Shown: positions 24,825 through 33,966, numbered from the stretch's first letter. The stretch is DNA of 43,615 bases from Micromonospora sp. H61 (GCF_018070325.1 NZ_JAGPXY010000058.1:1-43615); one strand, 5' to 3'. The notes: a model not told the origin generated them from the sequence alone. Program-made: numbers and translations.

Positions 24825-25223
24825 TCAGCGGTGCCCCTCCGGGCGCTGCCGCCACCTGTCCTCCATGCGGTCCAGGATTGACGACCGGCGACCGGATCGG
24901 CCACCGCGGGGACGACGACGACTCGTCGTGCCGCCCACCACGTGCAGGTCGGGTGACTGCGCCCGCCGGTGCGACTGCACCGCGAACGCCGCCGACGCCA
25001 GCATGACGACGAAGCCCGCCACCGCCAGTGGTGGAGTCTTGATCACCGCGCCATAGACCAGTAGAGCCAAGCCAGCGATGATGACGCCGGCGGCGACGAG
25101 CAGGCGACGCCGCGCATGGAAGCGCGGATCGCTGGCGCGCACGGCCGAGGCGAATTTGGGGTCCTCGGCAAGCGACCGCTCGATCTGCTCGAACAGCCGC
25201 TGCTCGTGCTCCGAGAGCGGCAC
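24825..25223 (-). CDS. DUF3040 small membrane protein
   Basis: The 132-aa protein starts MPLSEHEQRLFEQIERSL, the DUF3040 signature, followed by DPRFHARRR and two adjacent membrane helices (about 42-60 and 64-82), then a basic, probably cytoplasmic tail. Function is unknown; the family is widespread in actinobacteria, often near cell-division or dinB genes. GTG 25223 has GGAGGAGT 4 nt upstream. It lies 116 nt downstream of dinB on the same strand. Confidence 0.88.
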   Translation of the reverse strand: MPLSEHEQRLFEQIERSLAEDPKFASAVRASDPRFHARRRLLVAAGVIIAGLALLVYGAVIKTPPLAVAGFVVMLASAAFAVQSHRRAQSPDLHVVGGTTSRRRPRGGRSGRRSSILDRMEDRWRQRPEGHR

Positions 25224-25339
25224 GGCACTCCTCCCCGGTCACGTTGGTCGGGCCCACTCGGGCCGACAGACCGTGGCAGCCAACCGGCTGCTTACCCGCA
25301 AGTCTACGAGGGGGGTCGCGCGTCGGAAAGCGGGACGAC

Positions 25340-26599
25340 CTATGGGCGGGGTGGATTTTCGTTTCGACGGGGATCACGGTCGCCCATCAGACTGGCCGGA
25401 CCTATGACGGACCGCCCGAAACGGGCAGCGGCGGCGTCCGCGGCAGCTTCCGCTTCGCGCCAGCCACGCTCGGGCGCGCCGAGGGTGAGTTGCCGGGGAG
25501 CGCCCTGCGCCGAGGCGAGCCCTTCCACCCGGACACCGACGAGGCGGATCCGCTCGCCAGGGTCCAACGCGGTATAGAGCGCCCAGACCGTGTCGAACAT
25601 CTCGCGGGCGGTGTCGGTGGGAACGTCGAGGGTGCGAGATCGGCTGACGGTGCGGAAGTCGGCCAGCCGGACCTTGAGCGAGACGGTGCGCCCGACCTGC
25701 CCGGAGCCGCGCAACCGGACACCGACCTTCGCGCTGAGCGCGAGCAACGCACGGCGGATCTCCAACGGGTCGGCCACGTCGACGTCGAAGGTCACCTCGG
25801 CGCCGATCGACTTGTCGACGTGCTCGGGGCTGACCCCGCGCGGGTCGCGCCCCCAGGCCAACTCGTGCAGGTGGGATGCCGAGGCGGCACCGACGGCCCG
25901 GCGGAGCATGCCCACCGGTGCCTCGGCGAGGTCGCCGACGGTGGTCAGGCCGAGCCGGCGTAGCGCCTCGGCGGCGCGCTCCCCCACCCCCCACAGGGCG
26001 TTCACCGGCAGCGGGTGCAGGAAGTCGAGCACCTGCCCCGGGGGCACGACCAGCAGGCCGTCCGGCTTGGCCCGGGTGGAGCCCAGCTTGGCCACGAACT
26101 TGGTCGGCGCCACCCCGACCGAGCAGGTCAGCGCCTGCTCGTCGGCGACCCGGCGACGGATCAGCCGGGCGATGGTGGCCGGAGAGCCGAAGAGCCGCCG
26201 GGCGCCGGTCACGTCGAGGAACGCCTCGTCGAGGGAGAGCGGCTCGACCAGCGGCGTGACGTCCCGGAAGATCTGCATGACGGCCCGGGAGGCGGCCGTG
26301 TAGGCGGAAAAATCCGGTGGCAGGTAGACCGCGTGGGGGCAGCGGGCCCGGGCCTGACTGGTCGGCATCGCGCTGCGGACGCCGTACCGGCGGGCCTCGT
26401 AGCTGGCCGAGCTGACCACCCCGCGCGGGCCGACACCGCCGACGACCACCGGTCGGCCGCGCAGCTCGGGGCGGCGGCGCACCTCGACGGCGGCGAAGAA
26501 GGCGTCCATGTCGACGTGCAGGATCGGGCTGGCGGAGTCGTCGGCGTCCGGCCCGAAGCGTGGATCGTCGCCCCGGGGCAACGACTGGCTGCGGCCCAT
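25340..26599 (-). CDS. dinB: Y-family DNA polymerase IV DinB
   Basis: Error-prone translesion polymerase. The 419-aa protein has both catalytic carboxylate motifs, LHVDMDAFFAAVE (D30, D32) and PLSLDEAFLDVT (D124, E125), the steric-gate region and SYEARRYGVRSAMP, helix-hairpin-helix LWGVGERAAEALRRLGL, and the little-finger domain. No LexA box is seen upstream. The ATG follows a -10-like TAACCT by 6 nt, so its mRNA may be leaderless. It is distinct from the catalytically dead ImuB encoded 5 kb away. Confidence 0.96.
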   Translation of the reverse strand: MGRSQSLPRGDDPRFGPDADDSASPILHVDMDAFFAAVEVRRRPELRGRPVVVGGVGPRGVVSSASYEARRYGVRSAMPTSQARARCPHAVYLPPDFSAYTAASRAVMQIFRDVTPLVEPLSLDEAFLDVTGARRLFGSPATIARLIRRRVADEQALTCSVGVAPTKFVAKLGSTRAKPDGLLVVPPGQVLDFLHPLPVNALWGVGERAAEALRRLGLTTVGDLAEAPVGMLRRAVGAASASHLHELAWGRDPRGVSPEHVDKSIGAEVTFDVDVADPLEIRRALLALSAKVGVRLRGSGQVGRTVSLKVRLADFRTVSRSRTLDVPTDTAREMFDTVWALYTALDPGERIRLVGVRVEGLASAQGAPRQLTLGAPERGWREAEAAADAAAARFGRSVIGPASLMGDRDPRRNENPPRP

Positions 26600-26605
26600 C
26601 CCGGC

Positions 26606-26611
26606 AGGTTA
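26606..26611 (-). promoter_or_regulatory. Candidate leaderless promoter of dinB
   Basis: TAACCT on the minus strand lies 6 nt ahead of the dinB ATG and matches the TANNNT -10 pattern; the same hexamer stands 7 nt ahead of murT. No ribosome-binding site precedes the ATG. Confidence 0.45.
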
Positions 26612-26661
26612 ACCCGGGGGTACGACACCACCATCGGCCAGTGGGCCGAACCGTCCCCGGG

Positions 26662-27600
26662 TCAGCCCCGGACGACCAGCAGCGGCACTGTCAGCTCCGC
26701 GGCGGTGTCCGACCCGTGGTAGGCCACCAACTTCGACGCCATCGGCCGCTCGGTGCGACTGGCCATGACCGCGTACGTGTCGTTGCAGATCACCACCACG
26801 TCGCCGATCCGGCCGAGGTGCTCCTCGGGCACCGGCCCGAACCAGCCGGTGGCCACCACCTCGTCGCGGGTGCGTACCCGGGCCGTGGCGCCCAGCGCCT
26901 CCGACCAGGCGGCCCGCACGTCGTCGACCGCGCCCGGCTCGACGTGCAGGTAACGCACCCGGGCCTCGCCGGCCACCAGCCGCACGCCGGCGCGCAGTCG
27001 CGGATCGGTGTCCAGGTCGAAGCGGTGCGCGGCAGGGATGTCGAGCTGCCCGTGGTCGGCGGTCACCAGCAGCGCCGCGTCCGGCGGCAGCCCGTCGACC
27101 AGGCGGGTGACCAGGGCGTCCACCTCGGTGGCGGCGACCCGCCAGGGTGCCGAGTCGACGCCGCTGACGTGGCCGTGCCGGTCCAGGTCGGCGTGGTAGC
27201 CGGAGACCAGTGTGGGCCCGGCCCCGGCGGCCAGCGCGGCCAGCATGGCGGTGGCCACCGCGTCCCCACCGGCGGCGCCCCGGAAGTCGCCACCCCGGTT
27301 GGCGGCCAGTGTCAACCCACTGCCGCCGAACTCCGGACGACTCACCACGCTCGTCGTCACCCCGGCGGCGCGGGCCCGCTCCAACTGGGTGGGCACCGGC
27401 TGCCAGCGCAGCGGCGACGGATCGGCGGCCCAGTCGGTGTGGGTGAGCACCCGATCGGTGCCGGGCACCCGCACTGTGAAGCCGAGCACCCCGTGTGCGC
27501 CCGGCGCGACACCGGTGCCCAGCGACACCAGGCTGGTCGGGGTGGTGGACGGGAAGCCGGCGATGAGCGGCCGGGCCACAGTCGCGGCGAGCCCGGCGAT
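26662..27600 (-). pseudogene. Alkaline phosphatase-superfamily gene lacking its N-terminus
   Basis: The reading frame matches actinobacterial nucleotide pyrophosphatase/phosphodiesterase-like members of the alkaline phosphatase superfamily from ATVARPLIAGFPSTTPTSL (nucleophile threonine region) onward, with RPEFGGSGLTLAANRGGDF, DLDRHGHVSGVDS and the metal-binding LLVTADHGQLDIP, ending normally. What is missing is the N-terminal part, where the family carries the first metal-binding aspartate in a VDGLG-type strand. Upstream of about 27600 the DNA instead encodes the start of a methyltransferase in another frame. A GTG at 27642 could still start a 326-aa product with about 20 foreign residues, but it would lack that aspartate. 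Best read as a truncated, probably inactive gene. Confidence 0.7.
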
Positions 27601-27787
27601 GCCCGGCGCGGGCCAGCGGAACGGCGAAACCGCCGGTGCCACCGCCCACGTCCAGCACTGTGAGCTCGGCGTCGCCGCGCCGGTCCAGCTCGGCGCGGAG
27701 CACCGACCAGATCACGGCGGTACGGGGTGTCAGCGGCGGCTCGGCGAACCGGCCTCGGGTCTGCTCCACCCGGTCGAGCCTAGTCAC
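27601..27787 (-). pseudogene. N-terminal remnant of a class I SAM-dependent methyltransferase
   Basis: From GTG 27787 the frame encodes MTRLDRVEQTRGRFAEP, then AVIWSVLRAELDRRGD and the SAM-binding motif I ELTVLDVGGGTGGFAVPLA (about 40-58), ending ARAGH. The expected next strand (acidic residue binding the ribose of SAM) is absent; the frame runs on into the antisense-like shadow of the phosphatase gene. About 60 of an expected 250 or so residues remain. The junction lies around 27585-27610, where GCCGGGC occurs twice close together. Confidence 0.65.
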
Positions 27788-27807
27788 CCGGCCCGGTGGT
27801 GGTGCGA

Positions 27808-27835
27808 GCGTGTGGCGGGGGCGCCCACCACACGC
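27808..27835 (-). terminator. Hairpin after the 58-aa gene
   Basis: GCGTGTGG (27808-27815) and CCACACGC (27828-27835) form an 8-bp stem around a GC-rich 12-nt loop, 28 nt after the 58-aa gene's stop and before the methyltransferase remnant. No U-tract; a probable terminator or insulating hairpin. Confidence 0.5.
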
Positions 27836-27862
27836 CCGATCGGTGCGTGGTGCGGCGGCCGG

Positions 27863-28039
27863 TCAGGCCTCGGTGCCCTCGGCCTCGTCCTCCGCCCGGG
27901 ACCGGCGCTCGTTGGCCACCGGACCGTTTGTCACCTCGTACTCGCGGGGGTCGGCGAGGTGCGACGGCACCCAGCCGGTGCCCAGTCGGGTCCGCCGGGC
28001 GTTGGCGATTCCACCGGTGTACGCGTGATTTCCCGTCAC
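27863..28039 (-). CDS. Small hypothetical protein, 58 aa
   Basis: From GTG 28039 the frame encodes MTGNHAYTGGIANARRTR, then WVPSHLADPREYEV, and an acidic end DEAEGTEA. A strong GAGGGGG ribosome-binding site stands 7 nt upstream, and codon use follows the GC-at-third-position pattern of neighbours. No membrane segment or known domain is recognised; the protein is hydrophilic with a basic first half. It lies 93 nt downstream of dnaE2 on the same strand and could be read from the SOS operon or from its own promoter. Function unknown. Confidence 0.7.
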   Translation of the reverse strand: MTGNHAYTGGIANARRTRLGTGWVPSHLADPREYEVTNGPVANERRSRAEDEAEGTEA

Positions 28040-28132
28040 TGTCGTTCCCCCTCACGGATCACGGGCCGCTCTGCCCGCTCGGAACGAGTCTCCCGCTCGA
28101 CGGCTCGGGAAACCGTAATGTGGATCACTGAA

Positions 28133-31100
28133 TCAGCGGAAGTCACGGGAGGCGGGGCTGACCGGTGGCTCGATGGCGTCCAGGCGGTCGGCGACCAGGT
28201 TGGTCACCCCCTCGTGCCGCTGCAACCGCCCCCGGACCACCAGCGCGGCGCTGGTCCGCGCCACCCGCCGGTAGCGCTGCCACAGCCCCGGCGAACAGGT
28301 GACGTTGAGCATCCCCGTCTCGTCCTCCAGGTTGAGGAAGGTGACCCCGCCCGCGGTCGCCGGGCGTTGCCGGTGGGTGACGATGCCACCGACCCGGATC
28401 CGCTGCCCCGGCTCCACCCGGCCGAGCCGGGCGATCGGCACCGCGCCGAGCACGTCGAGCTGAGCCCGGATGAACCGGGCGGGGTGGCTCTCCGGCGACA
28501 ACCCGGTGGCCCACACGTCGGCGACCAGCCGGTCCACCGCCTCCATCCCGGGCAGCGTGGGCGCCGCCGCGCCGGTCACCGTGCCCGGCAGCCGACCCGG
28601 CCGGTCCGGGGCCGCCGCGCCGGCGGCCCACTGCGCCTGCCGCCGGGTCAGCCCGAAACAGGCGAAGGCGTCCGCGGTGGCCAACGCCTCCAGCTGCGCG
28701 GCGGTGAGACCGAGCCGCCGGGCCACATCCGGCATGTCCCGGTACGGCCCACCGGCGACCCGTTCGGCCTCGATCCGTTCGGCCACGTCGGCGCCGAGGG
28801 TCCGCACACCGGACAGGCCGAGCCGGACGGCGGGACCGCCCAGCCCCCAGGCGTGCGGCGGCTCCCCCGGCCCGCTGCCCCACCGGGTCTCCGGGGTGGA
28901 CTCCAGCACCGCCAGAGCCCCGCTGGCGTTGATGTCCGGACGACGGACCTCCACCCCGTGCCGGCGGGCGTCGTCGACAAGGGTCTGCGGCGAGTAGAAA
29001 CCCATCGGCTGGGCGTTGAGCAGCGCGGCCAGGAACGGCGCGGGGTGGTAACGCTTGAGCCAGGAGCTGGCGTAGACCAGGTAGGCGAAGCTCATCGCGT
29101 GGCTCTCCGGGAAGCCGTAGCTGGCGAACGCGGTGAGCTTGCGGTAGACGTCGTCGGCCAGCTCACCGGTGATGCCCCGCTCGGCCATCCCGGCGTAGAG
29201 CCGGTCGGCGATCCGGGTCATCCGCTCGACCGACCGTTTGGCGCCCATCGCCCGGCGCAACTGGTCGGCCTCGGCCGCGTCGAAGCCGGCCAGGTCGATG
29301 GCGAGCTGCATCAGCTGCTCCTGGAACAACGGCACACCCAGGGTCTTCTCCAGGGCGTTACGCATCAATGGGTGCGCGAAGGTCACCGGCTCCTGGCCGT
29401 TCTTGCGACGGATGAACGGGTGCACCGATCCGCCCTGGATCGGGCCGGGGCGGATCAGCGCCACCTCGACCACCAGGTCGTAGAACTCGCGGGGCTTGAG
29501 TCGGGGCAGGGTGGCCATCTGGGCCCGACTCTCCACCTGGAACACCCCGACCGAGTCGGCCCGGCAGAGCATGTCGTAGACCTCCGGGTCGTCCAGGGTC
29601 ATGTCGCCCAGGTCGAGCCGGGACCCGATCATGTCGTAGCCGTAGTGCAGGGCGGAGAGCATGCCCAGGCCGAGCAGGTCGAACTTGACCAGGCCCACCG
29701 CGGCGCAGTCGTCCTTGTCCCATTGCAGGACGCTGCGCCCGGGCATCCGCCCCCACTCCACCGGGCAGACCTCGATCACCGGCCGGTCGCAGATCACCAT
29801 GCCGCCGGAGTGGATGCCCAGGTGTCGCGGGAACGTCTGCAACTCGTTGGCGTACTCCACCACCTGCTCGGGGATGTTCTCGACATCGACAGTGGCGACC
29901 GAGCCCCACCTGTCGATCTGCTTGCTCCAGGCGTCCTGCTGCCCCGGCGAGTAGCCGAACGCCTTGGCCACGTCCCGCACTGCCGACCGGGGCCGGTAGG
30001 AGATGACGTTGGCGACCTGGGCGGCGTGCTCCCGGCCGTAACGGGTGTAGACGTGCTGGATCACCTCCTCCCGGCGGTCGGACTCGATGTCCACGTCGAT
30101 GTCGGGTGGACCGTCCCGTTCCGGGGCGAGGAACCGCTCGAAGAGCAGTTGGTGCCGGACCGCGTCCACATTGGTGATCCGCAACGCGTAGCAGACCGCC
30201 GAGTTGGCCGCCGAACCCCGACCCTGGCAGTAGATGTCCTGGTCACGGCAGAACGTGACGATGTCGTAGACCACCAGGAAGTAGCCGGGGAAACCCAGCT
30301 CCTCGATCATGTTCAGTTCGTGGTCGAGTTGCGCGTACGCCGTCGGGTGCGCCTGCGGCGGCCCGTAGCGCTCGTGTGCCCCGTCAGCTGTCAGCTTCCG
30401 CAGCCAGCTCATCTCCGTGTGCCCCGGCGGCACCGGGTACGCCGGTAGCTGCGGCGCGACGAGCTGGAGGTCGAAGGCCAACTCGGCGCCGAACTCGGCG
30501 GCCCGCGCCACCGCACCCGGGTACGCGGCGAACCGGGCCGCCATCTCCGCGCCGCTGCGCAGGTGGGCGGTGGCCGCCGCGGGCAACCAGCCGTCGATCT
30601 CGTCCAGGCTGCGGCGGGCCCGGACCGCGGCGACGGTGGTGGCCAGCCGACGCCGGCCGGGGCTGGCGTAGTGCACGTTGTTGCTGGCCACAGTCGGCAA
30701 CCCGGCCGCGGCGGCCAGCTCGGCGAGCGCGTCGTTACGGTCGGCGTCGATGGGATGGCCGTGGTCGGTCAGCTCCACGGCCACCGTCTCCGCGCCGAAG
30801 AGCGCTGTCAGCCGGTCCAACTCGCGGGCCGCCGCGTCCACCCCCTCGGTGAGCAGTGCCCCCGGCACGTGCCCCTTGCGGCAGCCGGTCAGCACCAGCA
30901 CATGGTCACGCAGCTCGGCGGCGACCTCCTCCAGGTCCCCGTAGTCCGGGCGGCCCTTCTCCCCGCCGCGCAGCTGGGCGCGGGCGATGGTGGTGGCCAG
31001 CCGGGCGTACCCCTCGTGGCCGTGCGCGAGCACCAGCAGGTGCGCGCCGTGCGGGTCGGGCTCGCCGTTCTGCGGGCCGGGCAGGCCGAGGGACAGCTCC

Positions 31101-31516
31101 GCGCCGAAGATGGTCGGCAGGCCCAGCGTACGAGCCGCCTCGGCGAAGCGGACCACCCCGTAGAAGCCGTCGTGGTCGGTGACGGCGAGCGCGGTGAGCC
31201 CCAGCCGGGCCGCCTCCTCGGCCAGCTCCTCCGGGTGGCTGGCGCCGTCGAGGAAGCTGAAATTGGTGTGCGCGTGCAGCTCCGCGTAGGGCACCACGCC
31301 GTCGGGGCGGATCAGCTCCGGTGGCTGGTACTGCTCGCGGCGGCGGCTCCACGCCGGGGAGTCGCCGCCGTCGGCGTCCACGGCGAGCGGATCCACCACG
31401 TGCAGGTGCCGCTCCTCGCGCGACCGACCGCCGCCCGACCGGCCGGAGCCGCTGGCCCGCCCGGAGAGCACCCGCTCCAGCTCCGACCAGGGCATCTTCG
31501 GGTTGTGGAAGCTCAT
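28133..31516 (-). CDS. dnaE2: Error-prone DNA polymerase III alpha subunit DnaE2
   Basis: DnaE2 (ImuC) is the C-family polymerase of the SOS mutasome and performs translesion synthesis with ImuA and ImuB. The 1127-aa protein has an N-terminal PHP domain (YAELHAHTNFSFLDG, about 77-91; TDHDGFYG), the polymerase active site PDIDVDIESDRREEV (D472, D474, D476), a GRGSAANSAVCYAL finger-palm element, tandem helix-hairpin-helix and a C-terminal OB fold (RIRVGGIVTHRQRP, FLNLEDETGMLNV). The length and the extended N-terminus fit DnaE2 rather than replicative DnaE1. ATG 31516 follows GGAGGCGGA. imuB ends 33 nt upstream. Confidence 0.96.
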   Translation of the reverse strand: MSFHNPKMPWSELERVLSGRASGSGRSGGGRSREERHLHVVDPLAVDADGGDSPAWSRRREQYQPPELIRPDGVVPYAELHAHTNFSFLDGASHPEELAEEAARLGLTALAVTDHDGFYGVVRFAEAARTLGLPTIFGAELSLGLPGPQNGEPDPHGAHLLVLAHGHEGYARLATTIARAQLRGGEKGRPDYGDLEEVAAELRDHVLVLTGCRKGHVPGALLTEGVDAAARELDRLTALFGAETVAVELTDHGHPIDADRNDALAELAAAAGLPTVASNNVHYASPGRRRLATTVAAVRARRSLDEIDGWLPAAATAHLRSGAEMAARFAAYPGAVARAAEFGAELAFDLQLVAPQLPAYPVPPGHTEMSWLRKLTADGAHERYGPPQAHPTAYAQLDHELNMIEELGFPGYFLVVYDIVTFCRDQDIYCQGRGSAANSAVCYALRITNVDAVRHQLLFERFLAPERDGPPDIDVDIESDRREEVIQHVYTRYGREHAAQVANVISYRPRSAVRDVAKAFGYSPGQQDAWSKQIDRWGSVATVDVENIPEQVVEYANELQTFPRHLGIHSGGMVICDRPVIEVCPVEWGRMPGRSVLQWDKDDCAAVGLVKFDLLGLGMLSALHYGYDMIGSRLDLGDMTLDDPEVYDMLCRADSVGVFQVESRAQMATLPRLKPREFYDLVVEVALIRPGPIQGGSVHPFIRRKNGQEPVTFAHPLMRNALEKTLGVPLFQEQLMQLAIDLAGFDAAEADQLRRAMGAKRSVERMTRIADRLYAGMAERGITGELADDVYRKLTAFASYGFPESHAMSFAYLVYASSWLKRYHPAPFLAALLNAQPMGFYSPQTLVDDARRHGVEVRRPDINASGALAVLESTPETRWGSGPGEPPHAWGLGGPAVRLGLSGVRTLGADVAERIEAERVAGGPYRDMPDVARRLGLTAAQLEALATADAFACFGLTRRQAQWAAGAAAPDRPGRLPGTVTGAAAPTLPGMEAVDRLVADVWATGLSPESHPARFIRAQLDVLGAVPIARLGRVEPGQRIRVGGIVTHRQRPATAGGVTFLNLEDETGMLNVTCSPGLWQRYRRVARTSAALVVRGRLQRHEGVTNLVADRLDAIEPPVSPASRDFR

Positions 31517-31549
31517 CGAGCATCCGCCTCCGACCTGGGGAGCACCGGC

Positions 31550-33163
31550 TCAGTCATAGATTGCCTCCACCAACCACTGCCCGGCCTCGACGGCCAGCAG
31601 CAGGGCGGCGCCGTCGGCCAGGCTGACCTGGAACCGGGCCCGGCGGCGGGCCTCGACCGGCGCCCACCACCGCTCGTCCACCGGCCACGGGCCGGCCCAG
31701 CCCACGATCTCCGCCGGCTGACCGGTGCCGACCACCAGCCGAGCCGGTGGGGCACTCACCGCCAACCGCGCGCTGATCACCACCGGCTCGCCGGCGGCGT
31801 CGTGCACCGTCGCCGCGAGCGGGCTGGGCAGCACCACCGCCGGCGCGGGCGCCGGCAGCCGGCCCGGCCACGGCGGAACCCCGCCTGCACCCCGGCCGGT
31901 GGCCGGGTCGGCGCCGGCATCGGCCGGCGGACCAGGACGGGCGGGGACGCGTTCGTCGCCCCACGGCACCAGTCGCACCTGGTCGGCCGGGGAGCGCCCA
32001 CCACCGAGCACCGCGGTGACCACCGCTTCCGGGCCGAGGATGCCCTGCACCCGGCTCAACGCCCGGTGCGCGCGTTCCCGTTCCTCGCCGGTCTCCCCCC
32101 AGAGCCCGGCCTGCAGACCGGCCTGGGCGATCACCCCGTCCGGGATCAGTCGCAGCCGGATGATGCCGGCCGTCGGTCGGGCCGGCCGGGCACCGGCGCG
32201 GCCGTTGCTGCCGGAGAGCCACCCGTCGAGCTGCCAGCGCACCCGGTCGGCGATGGCCGCGGCGGTGAGCAGGCCATCGTGCCGCCACACCCGGTGCAAC
32301 TCCTGCCCGTGCTCGGTCACCGCCTCGATGCCGAGCCGGGTGCAGGCCAACCCGTGCCCGGCCAGCCGTTCGTGCAGCCGCTCGGCCAGCGCCCGGGCCA
32401 CGAACGCCGCCGCGTCGACCCGGTCGATCGGCTCGTCGTGCTCGGCGGTCACCGTCAGGTCGGCCGGCGGCTGTCGGACGGCGAGTGGGCGGTGGTCCCG
32501 CCCGGCGGCCAGCCGGTGGGCCAGCGCACCGTCGAACCCGAACCGGGCCAGCTCGTCGCCGGCCGGCAGGGCCGCGAAGTCGCCGAGGGTGCGTACCCCC
32601 AGCCGACGCAGCAGGTCGGCCAGCGCCGACCGGCCGAGCGCCTCGACCGGCAACCCGGCCAGGAACTCCGGTGTCCCACCCGGTGCCACCACCCGGCCAG
32701 CGCGAGCGGCCAACCCGGCCGCGAACACCCCGTCGGCGATGCCGACCTGGCTCTCCACCAGGCACGACTGCGCCACGTGTTCGATGATCCGCTCAGCGGC
32801 CGCCTCCTCACCGCCGAGGTAACGGCCCGGCCCCCGGGCGGCCACCGCGCAGGCACCCGGACGGACCACCTCGACACCGGCGACCAACTCCTCCACCGCG
32901 GCGACCACCGGCTCGAACGCCCGGGCGTCCCGGCCGGGGTCGTACTCCACGACGGTGAGCTGCGGGCAGCGCCCCTGCGCCTCCCGCTTGCGCAGCCCTC
33001 GACGCACCCCCTCGGCGCGGGCCCGCTCGGAGCAGGCGACCACCCGATTGGCGTGCAGCACGGCGACCGGGCCGGTCGCCGGCACCCCGTCGACGATCTC
33101 GGCGGCGAGCACCGGCCAGTCCGGGCACCACAGCAGCAGCGTGCGCGCCGGCGCGCCGGTCAC
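31550..33163 (-). CDS. imuB: ImuB, non-catalytic Y-family polymerase of the mutasome
   Basis: ImuB is the hub that ties DnaE2 and ImuA to the beta clamp. The 537-aa protein has the Y-family fold but no catalytic acids: the HVDMD-type site reads LLLWCPDWPVLAAE (about 9-22) and the SLDEA-type site reads RPGACAVAARGPGRYLGG (about 101-118), so it should be inactive as a polymerase. QAGLWG at 351-356 occupies the place of the QLPLWG clamp-binding motif known in Mycobacterium tuberculosis ImuB. A Pro/Ala-rich linker and a C-terminal ImuB domain follow (DERWWAPVEARRRARFQVSL). Its ATG overlaps the imuA stop by 4 nt. Confidence 0.94.
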   Translation of the reverse strand: MTGAPARTLLLWCPDWPVLAAEIVDGVPATGPVAVLHANRVVACSERARAEGVRRGLRKREAQGRCPQLTVVEYDPGRDARAFEPVVAAVEELVAGVEVVRPGACAVAARGPGRYLGGEEAAAERIIEHVAQSCLVESQVGIADGVFAAGLAARAGRVVAPGGTPEFLAGLPVEALGRSALADLLRRLGVRTLGDFAALPAGDELARFGFDGALAHRLAAGRDHRPLAVRQPPADLTVTAEHDEPIDRVDAAAFVARALAERLHERLAGHGLACTRLGIEAVTEHGQELHRVWRHDGLLTAAAIADRVRWQLDGWLSGSNGRAGARPARPTAGIIRLRLIPDGVIAQAGLQAGLWGETGEERERAHRALSRVQGILGPEAVVTAVLGGGRSPADQVRLVPWGDERVPARPGPPADAGADPATGRGAGGVPPWPGRLPAPAPAVVLPSPLAATVHDAAGEPVVISARLAVSAPPARLVVGTGQPAEIVGWAGPWPVDERWWAPVEARRRARFQVSLADGAALLLAVEAGQWLVEAIYD

Positions 33164-33885
33164 CCCCGACCGACCAGCGCGAGTGGCGCGGCCGATCGGC
33201 CCACGGGCGACGGCAGCGCACGAGGGATCACCCGGGTCAGCTCGTCACCCGGGAGCCAGACCTTGATCTCCTTGGGCCGGGCGGCCGCCCCGCGCCCGCG
33301 CGCCGAAACGGTGATCTCCCGGCGGCGCAACCGCCCCCGACCCAACCCGAGACCCTCCCAGACTCCCCGGACCACCTGCAGCGTCACGTCCGCGCCGTCC
33401 CACCGGCCGTACGGGACGCGCCCGCTGCCGCGCTGCCGGGCCCGGGCTGCCAACCGGGTGGCGACCGAGGCGGAGACCGAGGCCGGCACTGTGGTGACCA
33501 CGACGTCCACCCCGTCGATCAGCGCGGCGACAACTGTGGCCCACTCGGGGCCGGGGTTCGGCACCAGGGCCAGCCGGTCCAGGGCGATGCCCAGCTCAGC
33601 CGCCGCGCCCGCACCGAACGTCGGCACCCCGACCACGGCGCACCACGAGCCGGCCCGGGACGCCTCGGCGAGCAGGGCCAGCATCAGCGAGGTGCCACCG
33701 CTGCGGCGGGGCTGGCCGGCGGCGACAGCGATGGTGCTGCCCCGGCGCAGGCCCCTGTTGGGCAGCAGACCCGTCAGCTCGGGCACCACCGGCAGCACCC
33801 GGTGGCCACCGACTGGGTCGGGCGCGCTCGCCGGGCGCACCAGATCGGCCAGCGCGGCGGAACCGACCACCATGCGGCCCGCCAT
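33160..33885 (-). CDS. imuA: ImuA' RecA-like mutasome accessory protein
   Basis: The 241-aa protein occupies the imuA position directly ahead of imuB (ATGA overlap). It resembles a reduced RecA/SulA-like fold: RVLPVVPELTGLLPNRGLRRGSTIAVAAGQPRRSGGTSLMLALLAEA has the shape of a P-loop region, but the GxxxxGKT lysine is not present (GQPRRSGGTS), so ATP binding is doubtful. The C-terminal basic stretch KEIKVWLPGDELTRVIPRALP is probably the partner-binding part. ImuA' proteins interact with ImuB during SOS-induced mutagenesis. An 81-nt gap separates it from the upstream HEPN gene. Confidence 0.88.
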   Translation of the reverse strand: MAGRMVVGSAALADLVRPASAPDPVGGHRVLPVVPELTGLLPNRGLRRGSTIAVAAGQPRRSGGTSLMLALLAEASRAGSWCAVVGVPTFGAGAAAELGIALDRLALVPNPGPEWATVVAALIDGVDVVVTTVPASVSASVATRLAARARQRGSGRVPYGRWDGADVTLQVVRGVWEGLGLGRGRLRRREITVSARGRGAAARPKEIKVWLPGDELTRVIPRALPSPVGRSAAPLALVGRG

Positions 33886-33966
33886 TGGACCAACTCCCCC
33901 GTCGTTGCTGTGGATCAGATCAGGACCGGCACGCCGTGCCCACGGGCGCCCGGTGGCACGGCGGGA

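Noticed and set aside
26600..26661. LexA box controlling dinB
   Set aside because: No TCGAAC-N4-GTTCGA-like sequence is present in the dinB upstream region.
26609..27787. A single 392-codon methyltransferase-like protein
   Set aside because: Only the first 60 or so residues resemble a methyltransferase; the rest is a shadow of the phosphatase frame, so it is better read as a junction of two broken genes.
27212..33000. Long plus-strand open frames opposite dnaE2 and imuB
   Set aside because: Shadow frames of clearly identified genes; Arg/Pro/Gly/His-rich translations without domains or ribosome-binding sites.
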